Shown here piece after piece: positions 1-6,293 of a stretch of 11,683 bases of DNA. The first letter of the stretch is position 1; the number at the start of each line of letters is the position of its first letter. The stretch is from Devosia sp. GTDB lineage: Bacteria > Pseudomonadota > Alphaproteobacteria > Rhizobiales > Devosiaceae. The notes below the pieces were generated by a model. The model saw nothing but the letters and a program-made list of their open reading frames with translations. It did not search any database and had not been told where the DNA came from. The stretch spans positions 1 through 11,683 of the forward strand of contig JAQGKG010000219.1 of NCBI GenBank assembly GCA_028290245.1, given 5' to 3'. The position numbers and the translations under genes were made by a program.

Positions 1-437
1 CCGGCAAGATCGTTTCCTACGCGCAGGGCTTTGCGGTGATCGCCAAGGCCTCCGAAGAAAACGGCTGGGCGCTGCCACTGGCAACGATCGCCAAGATCTG
101 GCGCGCTGGCTGCATCATCCGTTCGCGCTTCCTCGATCAGATGGCTTCGGCTTATGCGAAGGGCGGCAATGTGAACCTGCTCGTGGTGCCCGACTTTGTG
201 ACGCTGATGAAGGATAGCCATCCATCGCTGCGCAAGGTGGTGGCTGCAGCGGCCCAGGGCGAATTTCCAATGATTTGCCTGTCGGCGGCCCTGAGCTATT
301 TCGACAGCTACCGCCAGGCTCAGGGCACGGCAAACCTGACCCAGGGCCAGCGCGACTTCTTCGGGGCACATGGCTTCGAGATCGTTGGTCGCGGTTCGGA
401 TTTGCACGGCACCTGGCCGAGCACGCTGGGCAAGTAA
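1..437 (+). CDS. gnd: 6-phosphogluconate dehydrogenase, decarboxylating (3' part only)
   Basis: This enzyme oxidises 6-phosphogluconate to ribulose 5-phosphate and CO2, making NADPH in the cytosolic pentose phosphate pathway. Only the last 144 or so codons are present, of about 470 usual for the family; the frame is already open at base 3. The translation carries the family's C-terminal all-helical domain. It begins KIVSYAQGF, continues with IWRAGCIIRSRFL, and near the end has SYFDSYRQAQGTANL and QRDFFGAHGFE, the segment that reaches into the partner subunit's active site. It ends DLHGTWPSTLGK. The NADP-binding Rossmann domain and catalytic Lys lie upstream of the window. An internal GTG at 36 is not the real start. 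A strong terminator follows the stop by about 18 bp and separates the gene from the convergent acetyltransferase gene. Confidence 0.95.
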   Translation, partial: GKIVSYAQGFAVIAKASEENGWALPLATIAKIWRAGCIIRSRFLDQMASAYAKGGNVNLLVVPDFVTLMKDSHPSLRKVVAAAAQGEFPMICLSAALSYFDSYRQAQGTANLTQGQRDFFGAHGFEIVGRGSDLHGTWPSTLGK

Positions 438-454
438 GCCCTGCCAAGAATTGG

Positions 455-484
455 AAAAGCCCCGCTTCGCGCGGGGCTTTTTTT
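455..484 (+). terminator. Intrinsic terminator after gnd, shared with the convergent GNAT gene
   Basis: GCCCCGC (459-465) and GCGGGGC (471-477) form a perfect stem around a 5-nt loop, extended by an A-run (455-458) pairing with a T-run (478-481). Seven T follow the stem. It is a classical rho-independent terminator for gnd. The stop codon of the minus-strand GNAT gene (483-485) lies in the T-run. Read on the minus strand the same hairpin is followed by TTTT, so it probably stops both convergent transcripts. Confidence 0.92.
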
Positions 485-977
485 ATGCCAGTGACTTGAA
501 CATCACGTAGCTATCGACATAGCCGTGGACCGGGTGGTTGAAGGCTTGGGGCAGGGTGCCGACGACGTCGAAGCCGAGGCGCTGCCACAGGGCGACGGCG
601 CGTGTGTTAGTCGAGACGACGTGGTTGAATTGCATGGCGCGGAAGCCGCGTTCCCTGGCGCGGACCAGCGAGTGCTCGCACATGGCGCGGGCAATGCCTT
701 TGCCCTGGGCGGCAGGCGCGGTCATGTAGCCGCAATTGGCGACATGGGCGCCGCCGCCTTGCTGGTTGGCCATCAGATAGTATGTGCCGAGGATAATGCC
801 GTCCTGCTCGGCGACAAACACCTCGTGGGTTGGGCCGAACCAGTAGGCTTGAACCCCTGCTGCGTCGAGATTGCTGGCGATGGCATAGGTCTCGCCTGCT
901 GCTAGAGTGGGCGCTACTATGGCGAGAACGGCTCGAATGTCGGCTTCAGCGGCGGGGCGGATTATTGTCTGGGTCAT
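483..977 (-). CDS. GNAT-family N-acetyltransferase
   Basis: This 164-residue protein has the size and layout of a single-domain GCN5-related N-acetyltransferase, which moves an acetyl group from acetyl-CoA to an amine. The acetyl-CoA pyrophosphate loop (motif A) is the Q91-G-K-G-I-A segment, after the strand around NCGYMTAP. Motif B is NTRAVALWQRLGF (about 124-136), followed by the usual C-terminal strands. The substrate cannot be read from the sequence. The start ATG lies inside the end of the MFS gene, a 32-bp overlap, so the two are very likely co-transcribed and translationally coupled. An acetyltransferase beside a drug-type exporter could detoxify or tailor a common compound, but that is inference from position only. 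The gene ends in the T-run of a bidirectional terminator. Confidence 0.9.
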   Translation of the reverse strand: MTQTIIRPAAEADIRAVLAIVAPTLAAGETYAIASNLDAAGVQAYWFGPTHEVFVAEQDGIILGTYYLMANQQGGGAHVANCGYMTAPAAQGKGIARAMCEHSLVRARERGFRAMQFNHVVSTNTRAVALWQRLGFDVVGTLPQAFNHPVHGYVDSYVMFKSLA

Positions 978-2280
978 CTTCTATCGGCGCAACACGCAAT
1001 TGTCCGGGCCGTGGGGTTTCGGGCGCGTGTGGGTGATTGGCAACGCTGGGCCGACTCCCTAGCTCAAATCGCCAGGCGGCAAAGCCGAACACCATTAGCG
1101 AAACCACTACAGCGATGCAGCAGGCCACAAATGGCGCGCCCGGGAAGTAATGGTCCGAGTCCGGCGCGCTCGTGTAGTAGGAAAAAATCTGGGTGGCGGC
1201 CAGTGGGCCGATGATTGTTGCCAACGAACTGGCAGCATTGACTGCGCCTTGCAGCTCGCCTTGGCTGTTGTCGGGCACCTGCCGTGACAGCACGCCATTG
1301 ATGGCTGGTGGGGCTAGACCGCTGACCGTGCCCACGGCGATGAACAGGTAGAGCTGGTAGATATCGGCGGAGAAGGCAATGCCGGCAAAGGCCGTGGCCG
1401 CTGCCAGCAGGCCGACGATGCCCACTGCCGGTTCGCCAATTCCCTTGGAGAGAGGCGCGGCGAGAACCGCTTGGCTAAAGGCGAAGCCAATGCCGAAAGC
1501 GCCGAGCGTGCGGCCGATGGAAGAGGAGGTGAAGTTGAATACTTCCACGGTGAAATAGCTGAAAATGGTCGGCAGTGCCTGCGTCGCTAGTTGCAGAAAA
1601 AAGAGCACCGTGAGCAGCCAGAGCACCGCTGGATATTTGCGCAAGGCGGCCACGGCGCCGAAGGGGTTGGCGCGGCGGATGTCGAACTTGCGGCGGTTGG
1701 CCTTGGGCAGGCTTTCGGGCAGCACCAGCAGGCCGAACAGGAAATTAGCAAAGGCCAGAGCTGCGGCGGCATAGAAGGGTACGCGCGGGCCTAGTTCGCC
1801 CAATTCGCCGCCGACTACCGGGCCAATGATAAAGCCCAGGCCAAAGGCGGCACCGATCAGGCCAAAGCGATGCGTCCGCTTATGCGGCGGGGTGATATCG
1901 GCCATGTAGGCGGTGGCTGTGGCGAGTGCGGCGCCAGCGATACCGGCAATGATGCGACCGATGAACAGGTACCAGACGAAGGGCGCGATCGACATCATAA
2001 GGTAGTCGAAGGTAAGGCCGAGCAGGGAGGCCAGCAGGATGGGCCGGCGGCCATAGCGGTCTGACAGGTTGCCCAGAACCGGCGAAAAAACGAACTGCAT
2101 GAAGGCGTAAGCGAAAACCAGATAGCCGCCGATGACGGCCGCATTGGCGACGCTACCGCCGGTCAGGTCTTCCAGCAATTCCGGCAGCACCGGGACAATG
2201 ATGCCAACACCGATCATGTCCAGCAGGATCGTCAACAGAATGCAGGTAAGGGCCAGGCGTGAGCGGGTCGCTGATTGCAT
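946..2280 (-). CDS. MFS transporter of the TCR/Tet (TetA-like) family
   Basis: This 444-residue inner-membrane protein has the hydrophobicity of a 12-helix major facilitator. Helix 1 carries LLDMIGVGIIVPVLPELL (about 19-36), the TetA-type helix-1 pattern. The loop 2-3 motif A is GNLSDRYGRRP (70-80). Motif C, typical of drug/proton antiporters, is GLGFIIGPVVGG (147-158). Family knowledge suggests proton-driven export of a small molecule. Tetracycline itself is not established, because many TetA-like proteins in alphaproteobacteria have unknown substrates. The C-terminal tail (last 40 or so residues) is polar and Pro/Arg-rich. The end overlaps the GNAT gene by 32 bp. Upstream lie 114 bp with a dyad that may be an operator, then the FAD monooxygenase gene on the same strand. 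Confidence 0.92.
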   Translation of the reverse strand: MQSATRSRLALTCILLTILLDMIGVGIIVPVLPELLEDLTGGSVANAAVIGGYLVFAYAFMQFVFSPVLGNLSDRYGRRPILLASLLGLTFDYLMMSIAPFVWYLFIGRIIAGIAGAALATATAYMADITPPHKRTHRFGLIGAAFGLGFIIGPVVGGELGELGPRVPFYAAAALAFANFLFGLLVLPESLPKANRRKFDIRRANPFGAVAALRKYPAVLWLLTVLFFLQLATQALPTIFSYFTVEVFNFTSSSIGRTLGAFGIGFAFSQAVLAAPLSKGIGEPAVGIVGLLAAATAFAGIAFSADIYQLYLFIAVGTVSGLAPPAINGVLSRQVPDNSQGELQGAVNAASSLATIIGPLAATQIFSYYTSAPDSDHYFPGAPFVACCIAVVVSLMVFGFAAWRFELGSRPSVANHPHAPETPRPGQLRVAPIEDDPDNNPPRR

Positions 2281-2319
2281 ACTGGTTGCGCTAACCTTCG
2301 TTGACTCGGCGGGCCTTTG

Positions 2320-2339
2320 TGTGTCGCGCAGTTGACACA
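2320..2339. promoter_or_regulatory. Inverted repeat upstream of the MFS gene, possible operator
   Basis: TGTGTC (2320-2325) and GACACA (2334-2339) are perfect inverted 6-mers around an 8-bp spacer. They lie 40-59 bp upstream of the MFS start codon, where a repressor of an exporter gene might bind. No regulator gene sits beside it, and I see no convincing -35/-10 pair, so this is a candidate only. It could equally be an RNA hairpin in a read-through transcript from the monooxygenase gene. Confidence 0.3.
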
Positions 2340-2394
2340 GCCGAGCCTTTCAACGCAAGGCCGTAGGGGACCGTAAAGTTCCATCCGCAATGCG

Positions 2395-3591
2395 TCACTG
2401 TGGCTTTTTCGGGCTCGGTGCAGGCCGAACTTCGTGGCCGTAAAGCCAGGCCAAGCGGCGCAGGTGACCACGGCTGCCTTGCAGGCGGATGCCAAGATTG
2501 CGCGCAACGCTAAATGGCCAACGCATATGGAAAATACGGCCATTGCTGGCGGAGGTGCTGGCAACACGCGCGACGCGTTTCTGGCGGACTTGCTGGTATT
2601 TTTCGAAGGCGGATTCAGCGTCGGGTTCGTTGATCAGCAACGGGGCGAGCACGGCAGCATCCTCGATTCCCATGGCGGCGCCTTGGGCCTGGAACGGCAC
2701 CATGGCGTGCGCTGCGTCGCCCAGAATGCCGATGTTTCCGGTGTGCCATTTGGGAGTGCTGACGGTGTAGAGCGGCCAGGGGGTCCACGTGTCTCCGGCG
2801 GCGGTCAGAAGCACATCGATGCGCGGGCTAGGGCGGAAGGCCTTTGGTAGAGCGGGGATATTGCCGAGTTCGCTACTTTGCTGTTTCACCTGGGCGAACA
2901 GCGCGAGATTGACCTGACGCCGATGCGGCAGGGGATAGCAGACGAGGTGATAATTGGGCCCGAACAGCACCGAGACCTTGTCGAGCGCTATTTGCCCGGC
3001 CACTGAATCAAATCGCACAAGTGCCCGCCACGCCACACGATTTCCGTATTGGGCGGTTGGGCCGTCTAGCAATTTGACGCGGGTTTGGGAGTGGACACCG
3101 TCAGCGCCGATGAAGGCGAGGCCTCGGCCGGTGCGGCTTTGGCCGTTAGCTTCATCGATGGAAACCGTGACGCCGCGGGCGTGGGAGACGACGTCCCAAC
3201 TACGGACGCCGAACAGGATGTCGATGTTGGCGAAGCGGCGGCAGGCCTTGTAGAGCGCGTCGGCCAAGTCGGCCCGGTGCATGACGGCGTAGGGTGCGCC
3301 GAAGGCGTCCCGCATGGCGGGGCCGAGTTCCATGGTGACCAATAGCTTAGGGGAGCGGTAGGGATAAATGTCGATGCCGGCGGGCTCGAGGCTGCGGGCA
3401 GTGAGCGCTTCGTCGAGCCCGAGATTGTTGAGTATTTTCCGGGCGTTAGGGCTGATTTGCAAGCCGGCGCCGAATTCGGAAATGGTGGCGCTGCGCTCGA
3501 GGACCACCACCGTCGCGCCGAATTTTGCCAGTGCCAAGGCCAGCGTCAGCCCGGAAATTCCGGCGCCGGCGACGTAGAACGTGCCCGTCAT
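2395..3591 (-). CDS. FAD-dependent monooxygenase (salicylate-hydroxylase type)
   Basis: This 398-residue protein has all three fingerprints of class A flavoprotein hydroxylases. The dinucleotide-binding GxGxxG is at G9-A-G-I-S-G14, with the ribose-binding Glu at 32. The DG motif is GADG at 162-165. The GD motif is GDAAHAMVPFQAQGAAMGIEDA (291-312, split here as GDAAHAMVPF and QAQGAAMGIEDA). The form AQGAAMxIEDA is that of salicylate/3-hydroxybenzoate hydroxylases. The ubiquinone hydroxylases UbiH/UbiF/Coq6 instead have GQGLNLGxxD, so it is probably not UbiH. Members use NAD(P)H and O2 to hydroxylate aromatic or similar rings; the substrate here is unknown. There is no signal peptide, so it is cytosolic or peripheral. 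It starts 9 bp after the zf-CHCC stop codon with only a weak ribosome site, so coupling to that gene is likely. Confidence 0.93.
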   Translation of the reverse strand: MTGTFYVAGAGISGLTLALALAKFGATVVVLERSATISEFGAGLQISPNARKILNNLGLDEALTARSLEPAGIDIYPYRSPKLLVTMELGPAMRDAFGAPYAVMHRADLADALYKACRRFANIDILFGVRSWDVVSHARGVTVSIDEANGQSRTGRGLAFIGADGVHSQTRVKLLDGPTAQYGNRVAWRALVRFDSVAGQIALDKVSVLFGPNYHLVCYPLPHRRQVNLALFAQVKQQSSELGNIPALPKAFRPSPRIDVLLTAAGDTWTPWPLYTVSTPKWHTGNIGILGDAAHAMVPFQAQGAAMGIEDAAVLAPLLINEPDAESAFEKYQQVRQKRVARVASTSASNGRIFHMRWPFSVARNLGIRLQGSRGHLRRLAWLYGHEVRPAPSPKKPQ

Positions 3592-3600
3592 GGGTCGAAC

Positions 3601-3840
3601 TCAGGCGGCGTCGAAAATGGCTGAAACGGGGTTGGCGGTGCCTTCGGGGAGACGCGAATTGTACACGTAATGGGTTGAACAATAAGGACAAACGATCTCG
3701 TTGTCCTTGCCCATGTCGAGATAGATATGGGGGTGGTCGAACGGGGGCAGGGCGCCGACGCACTGAAATTCCTTGGAGCCGACCTCGATTTGACGAAGCC
3801 CCTCGGTGTTATGGAAATGGGGCGTGGTGCCGTGTGCCAT
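3601..3840 (-). CDS. zf-CHCC zinc-finger protein, NDUFS6-like
   Basis: This 79-residue protein matches the zf-CHCC family, the bacterial relatives of the mitochondrial complex I accessory subunit NDUFS6. Expected zinc ligands are C27, H36 (in DHPH, 35-38), C51 and C54 (in CPYC), with the typical segment CVGALPPFDHPHIYLDMG before the second half. In Paracoccus denitrificans a homologue is a supernumerary subunit of complex I. Here no nuo gene is in sight, and the gene instead leads a two-gene unit with an FAD monooxygenase. I chose the ATG at 3840 because it gives the compact family length. An in-frame upstream ATG (3879) would add 13 residues unlike the family. A plausible promoter with a dyad over its -10 lies about 110 bp upstream. 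Confidence 0.88.
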   Translation of the reverse strand: MAHGTTPHFHNTEGLRQIEVGSKEFQCVGALPPFDHPHIYLDMGKDNEIVCPYCSTHYVYNSRLPEGTANPVSAIFDAA

Positions 3841-3941
3841 GACGATAAACCTGTTTGATTTGGCCGGACCATATGCCAAGGACGGGGCGAAAGAAAGGGT
3901 TCACACCCTATTCGCCAAAGGGTCGCATCGGACCGCATTCT

Positions 3942-3976
3942 GTTAGCATTATGCTAGCGTTGAGGTCGCATTTCAG
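3942..3976 (-). promoter_or_regulatory. Candidate promoter with overlapping dyad for the zf-CHCC/monooxygenase unit
   Basis: Read on the minus strand, CTGAAA (3976-3971) and CATAAT (3953-3948) are 17 bp apart, matching the housekeeping -35 and -10 consensus at 4/6 and 5/6 positions. A 17-bp near-palindrome, GTTAGCATTATGCTAGC (3942-3958, 7 of 8 pairs), covers the -10. A protein bound there would block this promoter and could affect the divergent hydrolase gene. Seen by eye only. Confidence 0.4.
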
Positions 3977-3992
3977 TAGCAGGATTGCAGCA

Positions 3993-4748
3993 TTGCCCCA
4001 ATTTGTCTCCGACGGTTTGAAGCTGGCTTATGAGTCCGCAGGCGAGGGTCTGCCGGTGCTTTGCATCCATGGCTTTGCCTCGAGCGGCAAGGTCAACTGG
4101 ATCGATACCGGCTGGGTCGAGACGCTGACCGGGGCGGGCTATCGCGCCATCACGCTGGACAATCGCGGGCATGGCAATTCCGACAAGCCGTATGACCCCG
4201 AGCGCTACTATCCGCACGACATGGCCAATGATGCGGTGGCGCTGCTCGACCATCTGGGAATCGAGCGCGCCGCTATTCTAGGCTACTCCATGGGCGCGCG
4301 GATATGTGCCTTCATGGCGTTCGAGCATGAAGGGCGGGTGGCCTGCGCAATTTTTGGCGGCATGGGGATGAACCTGATCAACGGGCTGAGCGATGGCAAC
4401 GACATCATCGCTGGCTTGCGGGCGCCGACGCTGAGCGAGTTGACCCATCCGACAGCGCGGCAGTTCCGGATTTTTGCAGATCATACAGGGGCGGATCGGG
4501 AAGCGTTGGCGGCTTGCATGGAGACATCGCGGCAGCCGATGGCGCGGGCCGATGCGCGGCGGATCAACGTGCCGGTGCTGGTGGCCGTGGGCGAGGCGGA
4601 TGATATGGCGGGTTCGCCTGAGCCGCTGGCCGAGCTGTTGCCGCATGCGGAAGCGTTCGTCATCCCCAAGCGCGACCATATGCGGGCGACGGGCGACAAG
4701 GCTTTCAAGACCGCGGCGCTGGGGTTTCTGAGCAAGACGTTCGCCTGA
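3993..4748 (+). CDS. Alpha/beta-fold hydrolase
   Basis: From the TTG at 3993 the product is 251 residues, the normal size for a single-domain alpha/beta hydrolase. Its N-terminus MPQFVSDGLKLAY matches how such proteins usually begin. An AGGA ribosome site at 3981-3984 lies 8 bp before it. In-frame ATGs at 3855 and 3951 lack a ribosome site and would add residues that look like untranslated leader, so an automated call may be longer. The oxyanion segment HGF is at 26-28, the strand-4 motif DNRGHGNSDKP at 56-66, and the nucleophile elbow G-Y-S99-M-G at 97-101. The acid is D203 or D204 (GEADDM), and the His is H229 (KRDHMRAT). The triad is complete, so it should be an active esterase, lyase or similar enzyme; the substrate is unknown. 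cysE follows after 94 bp on the same strand. Confidence 0.9.
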   Translation: MPQFVSDGLKLAYESAGEGLPVLCIHGFASSGKVNWIDTGWVETLTGAGYRAITLDNRGHGNSDKPYDPERYYPHDMANDAVALLDHLGIERAAILGYSMGARICAFMAFEHEGRVACAIFGGMGMNLINGLSDGNDIIAGLRAPTLSELTHPTARQFRIFADHTGADREALAACMETSRQPMARADARRINVPVLVAVGEADDMAGSPEPLAELLPHAEAFVIPKRDHMRATGDKAFKTAALGFLSKTFA

Positions 4749-4784
4749 TACAGGCAATCGTGAACCAATCAGCATGTCGGGGCT

Positions 4785-4813
4785 TTGTTTTGGAGCACCA
4801 GATAGCTTATATC
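4785..4813 (+). promoter_or_regulatory. Candidate cysE promoter
   Basis: TTGTTT (4785-4790) and TATATC (4808-4813) are separated by exactly 17 bp and lie 30 bp upstream of the chosen cysE start. Matches to the consensus are modest (3/6 and 4/6). The sequence after it, ATCGGTATCTATCGAT, contains an ATCG/CGAT dyad that could be part of a control site. Evidence is by eye only. Confidence 0.35.
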
Positions 4814-4842
4814 GGTATCTATCGATGAAGCGGAGACGCGCC

Positions 4843-5679
4843 ATGGCAGCCAACGCCAAGACAGCAGCGGGAATCAAGACGGTCGATCCCGTGTGGGAAG
4901 CTGTGCGCGCCGGAGCTCGGCAGATCGTAGCGTCTGAGTCGTCGCTGGCTAATATGGCCGTGTCGGCGATTCTCAACCACGAGACGTTCGAACAGGCGCT
5001 GGCGCATCGTTTGGCTGCCCGGTTGGACCATGACGACGTGTCGGCTGATCTGATCCGCCAAGCCTTTGCCGAGACGCTGCAGGATGCGCCTGAAATTGGC
5101 ATCAATGCGCGGGTTGATCTCGCGGCGACGTTGGAGCGCGATCCAGCATGCCACCGGGCGATCGAGCCGCTGCTGTATTTCAAGGGTTATCAGGCGATCC
5201 AGACGCATCGCTTTGCCTATGCCATGCTGAAGGCCGGGCGACGCGACTTTGCGCTGTATCTGCAGAGCCGGTCGAGCCAGGTGTTCCAAGTGGACATCAA
5301 TCCAGCCGTGGTTATCGGCAAGGGCATCATGCTCGATCACGGCACCGGGCTGGTGATCGGCGAGACGGCTGTGGTGGGCGACAATGTGTCGATGCTGCAG
5401 AACGTTACGCTGGGCGGCACTGGCAAGTCGGATCAGGATCGCCATCCCAAGATCGGCAATGGCGTGCTGATTGGCGCCGGCGCCAAGGTGCTGGGCAATA
5501 TCATTATCGGCGAATGCTCACGCATAGGCGCGGGTTCGGTGGTGCTGAAAGAAGTGCCGCCGCGGGTGACCGTTGCGGGCGTGCCAGCCAAAGTGATCGG
5601 CGAGGCCGGTTGTGCCCAGCCGGCGTTGGTTATGGATCAGATGGTCCTCGTCTACGATCTTGCCGTAGACCCTTCGTAA
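4843..5679 (+). CDS. cysE: Serine O-acetyltransferase
   Basis: CysE acetylates L-serine with acetyl-CoA to O-acetylserine, the first step of cysteine synthesis. The start at 4843 has a CGGAGA ribosome site 6 bp upstream; in-frame ATGs at 4774 and 4825 do not. The product is 278 residues. An N-terminal helical domain (about 14-145) precedes a left-handed beta-helix of hexapeptide repeats (about 150-250). Catalytic residues correspond to E. coli D143 and H158: D151 in FQVDINPA and H166 in MLDHGTG. NVTLGGTGK, DRHPKIG and GVPAKVIG are also diagnostic. The C-terminal tail keeps the conserved MDQ (264-266) but ends ...DLAVDPS instead of the terminal Ile that inserts into CysK. The last codons overlap an inverted repeat, so the tail may have been remodelled. 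Confidence 0.95.
   Translation: MAANAKTAAGIKTVDPVWEAVRAGARQIVASESSLANMAVSAILNHETFEQALAHRLAARLDHDDVSADLIRQAFAETLQDAPEIGINARVDLAATLERDPACHRAIEPLLYFKGYQAIQTHRFAYAMLKAGRRDFALYLQSRSSQVFQVDINPAVVIGKGIMLDHGTGLVIGETAVVGDNVSMLQNVTLGGTGKSDQDRHPKIGNGVLIGAGAKVLGNIIIGECSRIGAGSVVLKEVPPRVTVAGVPAKVIGEAGCAQPALVMDQMVLVYDLAVDPS
5650..5670 (+). repeat. Inverted repeat across the 3' end of cysE
   Basis: GTCTAC (5650-5655) and GTAGAC (5665-5670) are perfect inverted 6-mers around a 9-bp spacer, ending 9 bp before the end of the cysE stop codon. There is no T-run, so it is not a standard terminator. It adjoins the repeat-like spacer that follows. Confidence 0.5.
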
Positions 5680-5792
5680 ATGCTACTGCGGCGGCCATCT
5701 ACCGCGGCCTTCTGCGCTTCCGGTGCTCACGTACCCAAACGTACGCTGCGCCATAGCCCTGCGAGCGTAGCTCTTCAGGCGTTCTTCGATTG
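5672..5792. repeat. Probable intergenic repeat element between cysE and DUF3126
   Basis: The first part of the 317-bp gap between cysE and the DUF3126 gene has no credible ORF. It contains CACGTACCCAAACGTACG (5728-5745), in which CGTAC and GTACG form a hairpin, within a stretch of the kind that I recognise as a repetitive intergenic sequence in many proteobacterial genomes. Only one copy is in the window, so its repeat nature is inference. The rest of the gap (5814-5990) shows nothing definite apart from the ribosome site of the next gene. Confidence 0.4.
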
Positions 5793-5813
5793 AAAATGTC
5801 CACCGGACATTTT
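5793..5813. repeat. Perfect palindromic hairpin, 9-bp arms
   Basis: AAAATGTCC (5793-5801) and GGACATTTT (5805-5813) are perfect inverted arms around ACC. On either strand the second arm ends in TTTT, so it could work as a bidirectional terminator after cysE. The same palindrome type is familiar to me as a dispersed intergenic repeat in Hyphomicrobiales, but that cannot be tested within this window. Confidence 0.6.
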
Positions 5814-5996
5814 CCAAGGAATCTCAGAACTTCTCGAACGCCACGGCATCTGACTCACCGCAGCGAATTTCCAAACGGTCTCCAAGCGGCAAGACCGCGA
5901 GAGTGGTTGTCACCGCTAAAATGGCACCGTTGTGGGGTTGTGCGCGTTGAGCTTGTGACTAGATTGCCGGCTAACGCAAATCAGCAGGATATTGAC

Positions 5997-6215
5997 ATGA
6001 AGCAGCCCGAAATCATCAAACTGCAGAAGTTCCTGCAACTGAAATTCGGTAACAAGAACATCGACGTGCGGCCGCGCGTGAAGCTCAACGATTCCGTGGA
6101 AGTATTCATCGGCGACGAGTCGATCGGCCTGATCCACGCCGACGACGAAGACGGCGACAAGTCGTATATCTTCAACATGTCGATTTTGGATATCGATCTG
6201 GAAGACATCAGCTAA
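5997..6215 (+). CDS. DUF3126 family protein
   Basis: This 72-residue acidic protein begins MKQPEIIKLQKFLQLKFGN and matches DUF3126, a small alphaproteobacterial family of unknown function. An AGGA ribosome site (5986-5989) lies 7 bp before the ATG; longer versions reaching back to 5790 run through repeat-like sequence and are rejected. The body is predicted beta-rich (VRPRVKLNDSVEVFIGDESIGLIHADDEDGD, about 23-53) and then strand-like (SYIFNMSILDIDL). There is no signal peptide, membrane helix or obvious catalytic motif, so a small cytosolic adaptor or binding protein is likely. It follows cysE on the same strand; I recall this order from other alphaproteobacteria, but cannot check it here. 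A strong terminator follows by about 26 bp. Confidence 0.9.
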   Translation: MKQPEIIKLQKFLQLKFGNKNIDVRPRVKLNDSVEVFIGDESIGLIHADDEDGDKSYIFNMSILDIDLEDIS

Positions 6216-6241
6216 GGCTGATCAGATTTGACGAACACATC

Positions 6242-6268
6242 ATCCCCGCGAAAGCGGGGATTTTTGTT
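6242..6268 (+). terminator. Intrinsic terminator after the DUF3126 gene
   Basis: ATCCCCGC (6242-6249) and GCGGGGAT (6254-6261) form a perfect 8-bp stem closed by a GAAA tetraloop, followed by TTTTTGTTT. It also matches the widespread repeat whose translation reads IPAFAGM on the minus strand, so it may be a repeat copy doing terminator work. The minus-strand gene converging on it gains no clear U-tract from this hairpin. Confidence 0.85.
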
Positions 6269-6293
6269 TGTGTGACGCGGAGCGGCCCGCCAG

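Noticed and set aside
946..2280. Calling the MFS gene tetA, a tetracycline resistance determinant
   Set aside because: Motifs support the TCR/Tet family only; no tetR is adjacent and the surroundings are core genome, so the substrate is unknown.
2395..3591. FAD monooxygenase as a ubiquinone hydroxylase (UbiH/UbiF/Coq6)
   Set aside because: The GD-loop reads AQGAAMGIEDA as in salicylate-type hydroxylases, not GQGLNLGxxD as in the ubiquinone enzymes.
4278..5183. Long minus-strand open frame (301 codons) across the hydrolase/cysE junction
   Set aside because: It is the shadow of two well-identified genes; the translation is Arg/Ser/Ala-rich with no domain, as expected from the antisense of GC-rich coding DNA.
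5790..5996. N-terminal extension of the DUF3126 frame
   Set aside because: The extension runs through a palindromic repeat and has no ribosome site; the ATG at 5997 has a good one and gives the family length.
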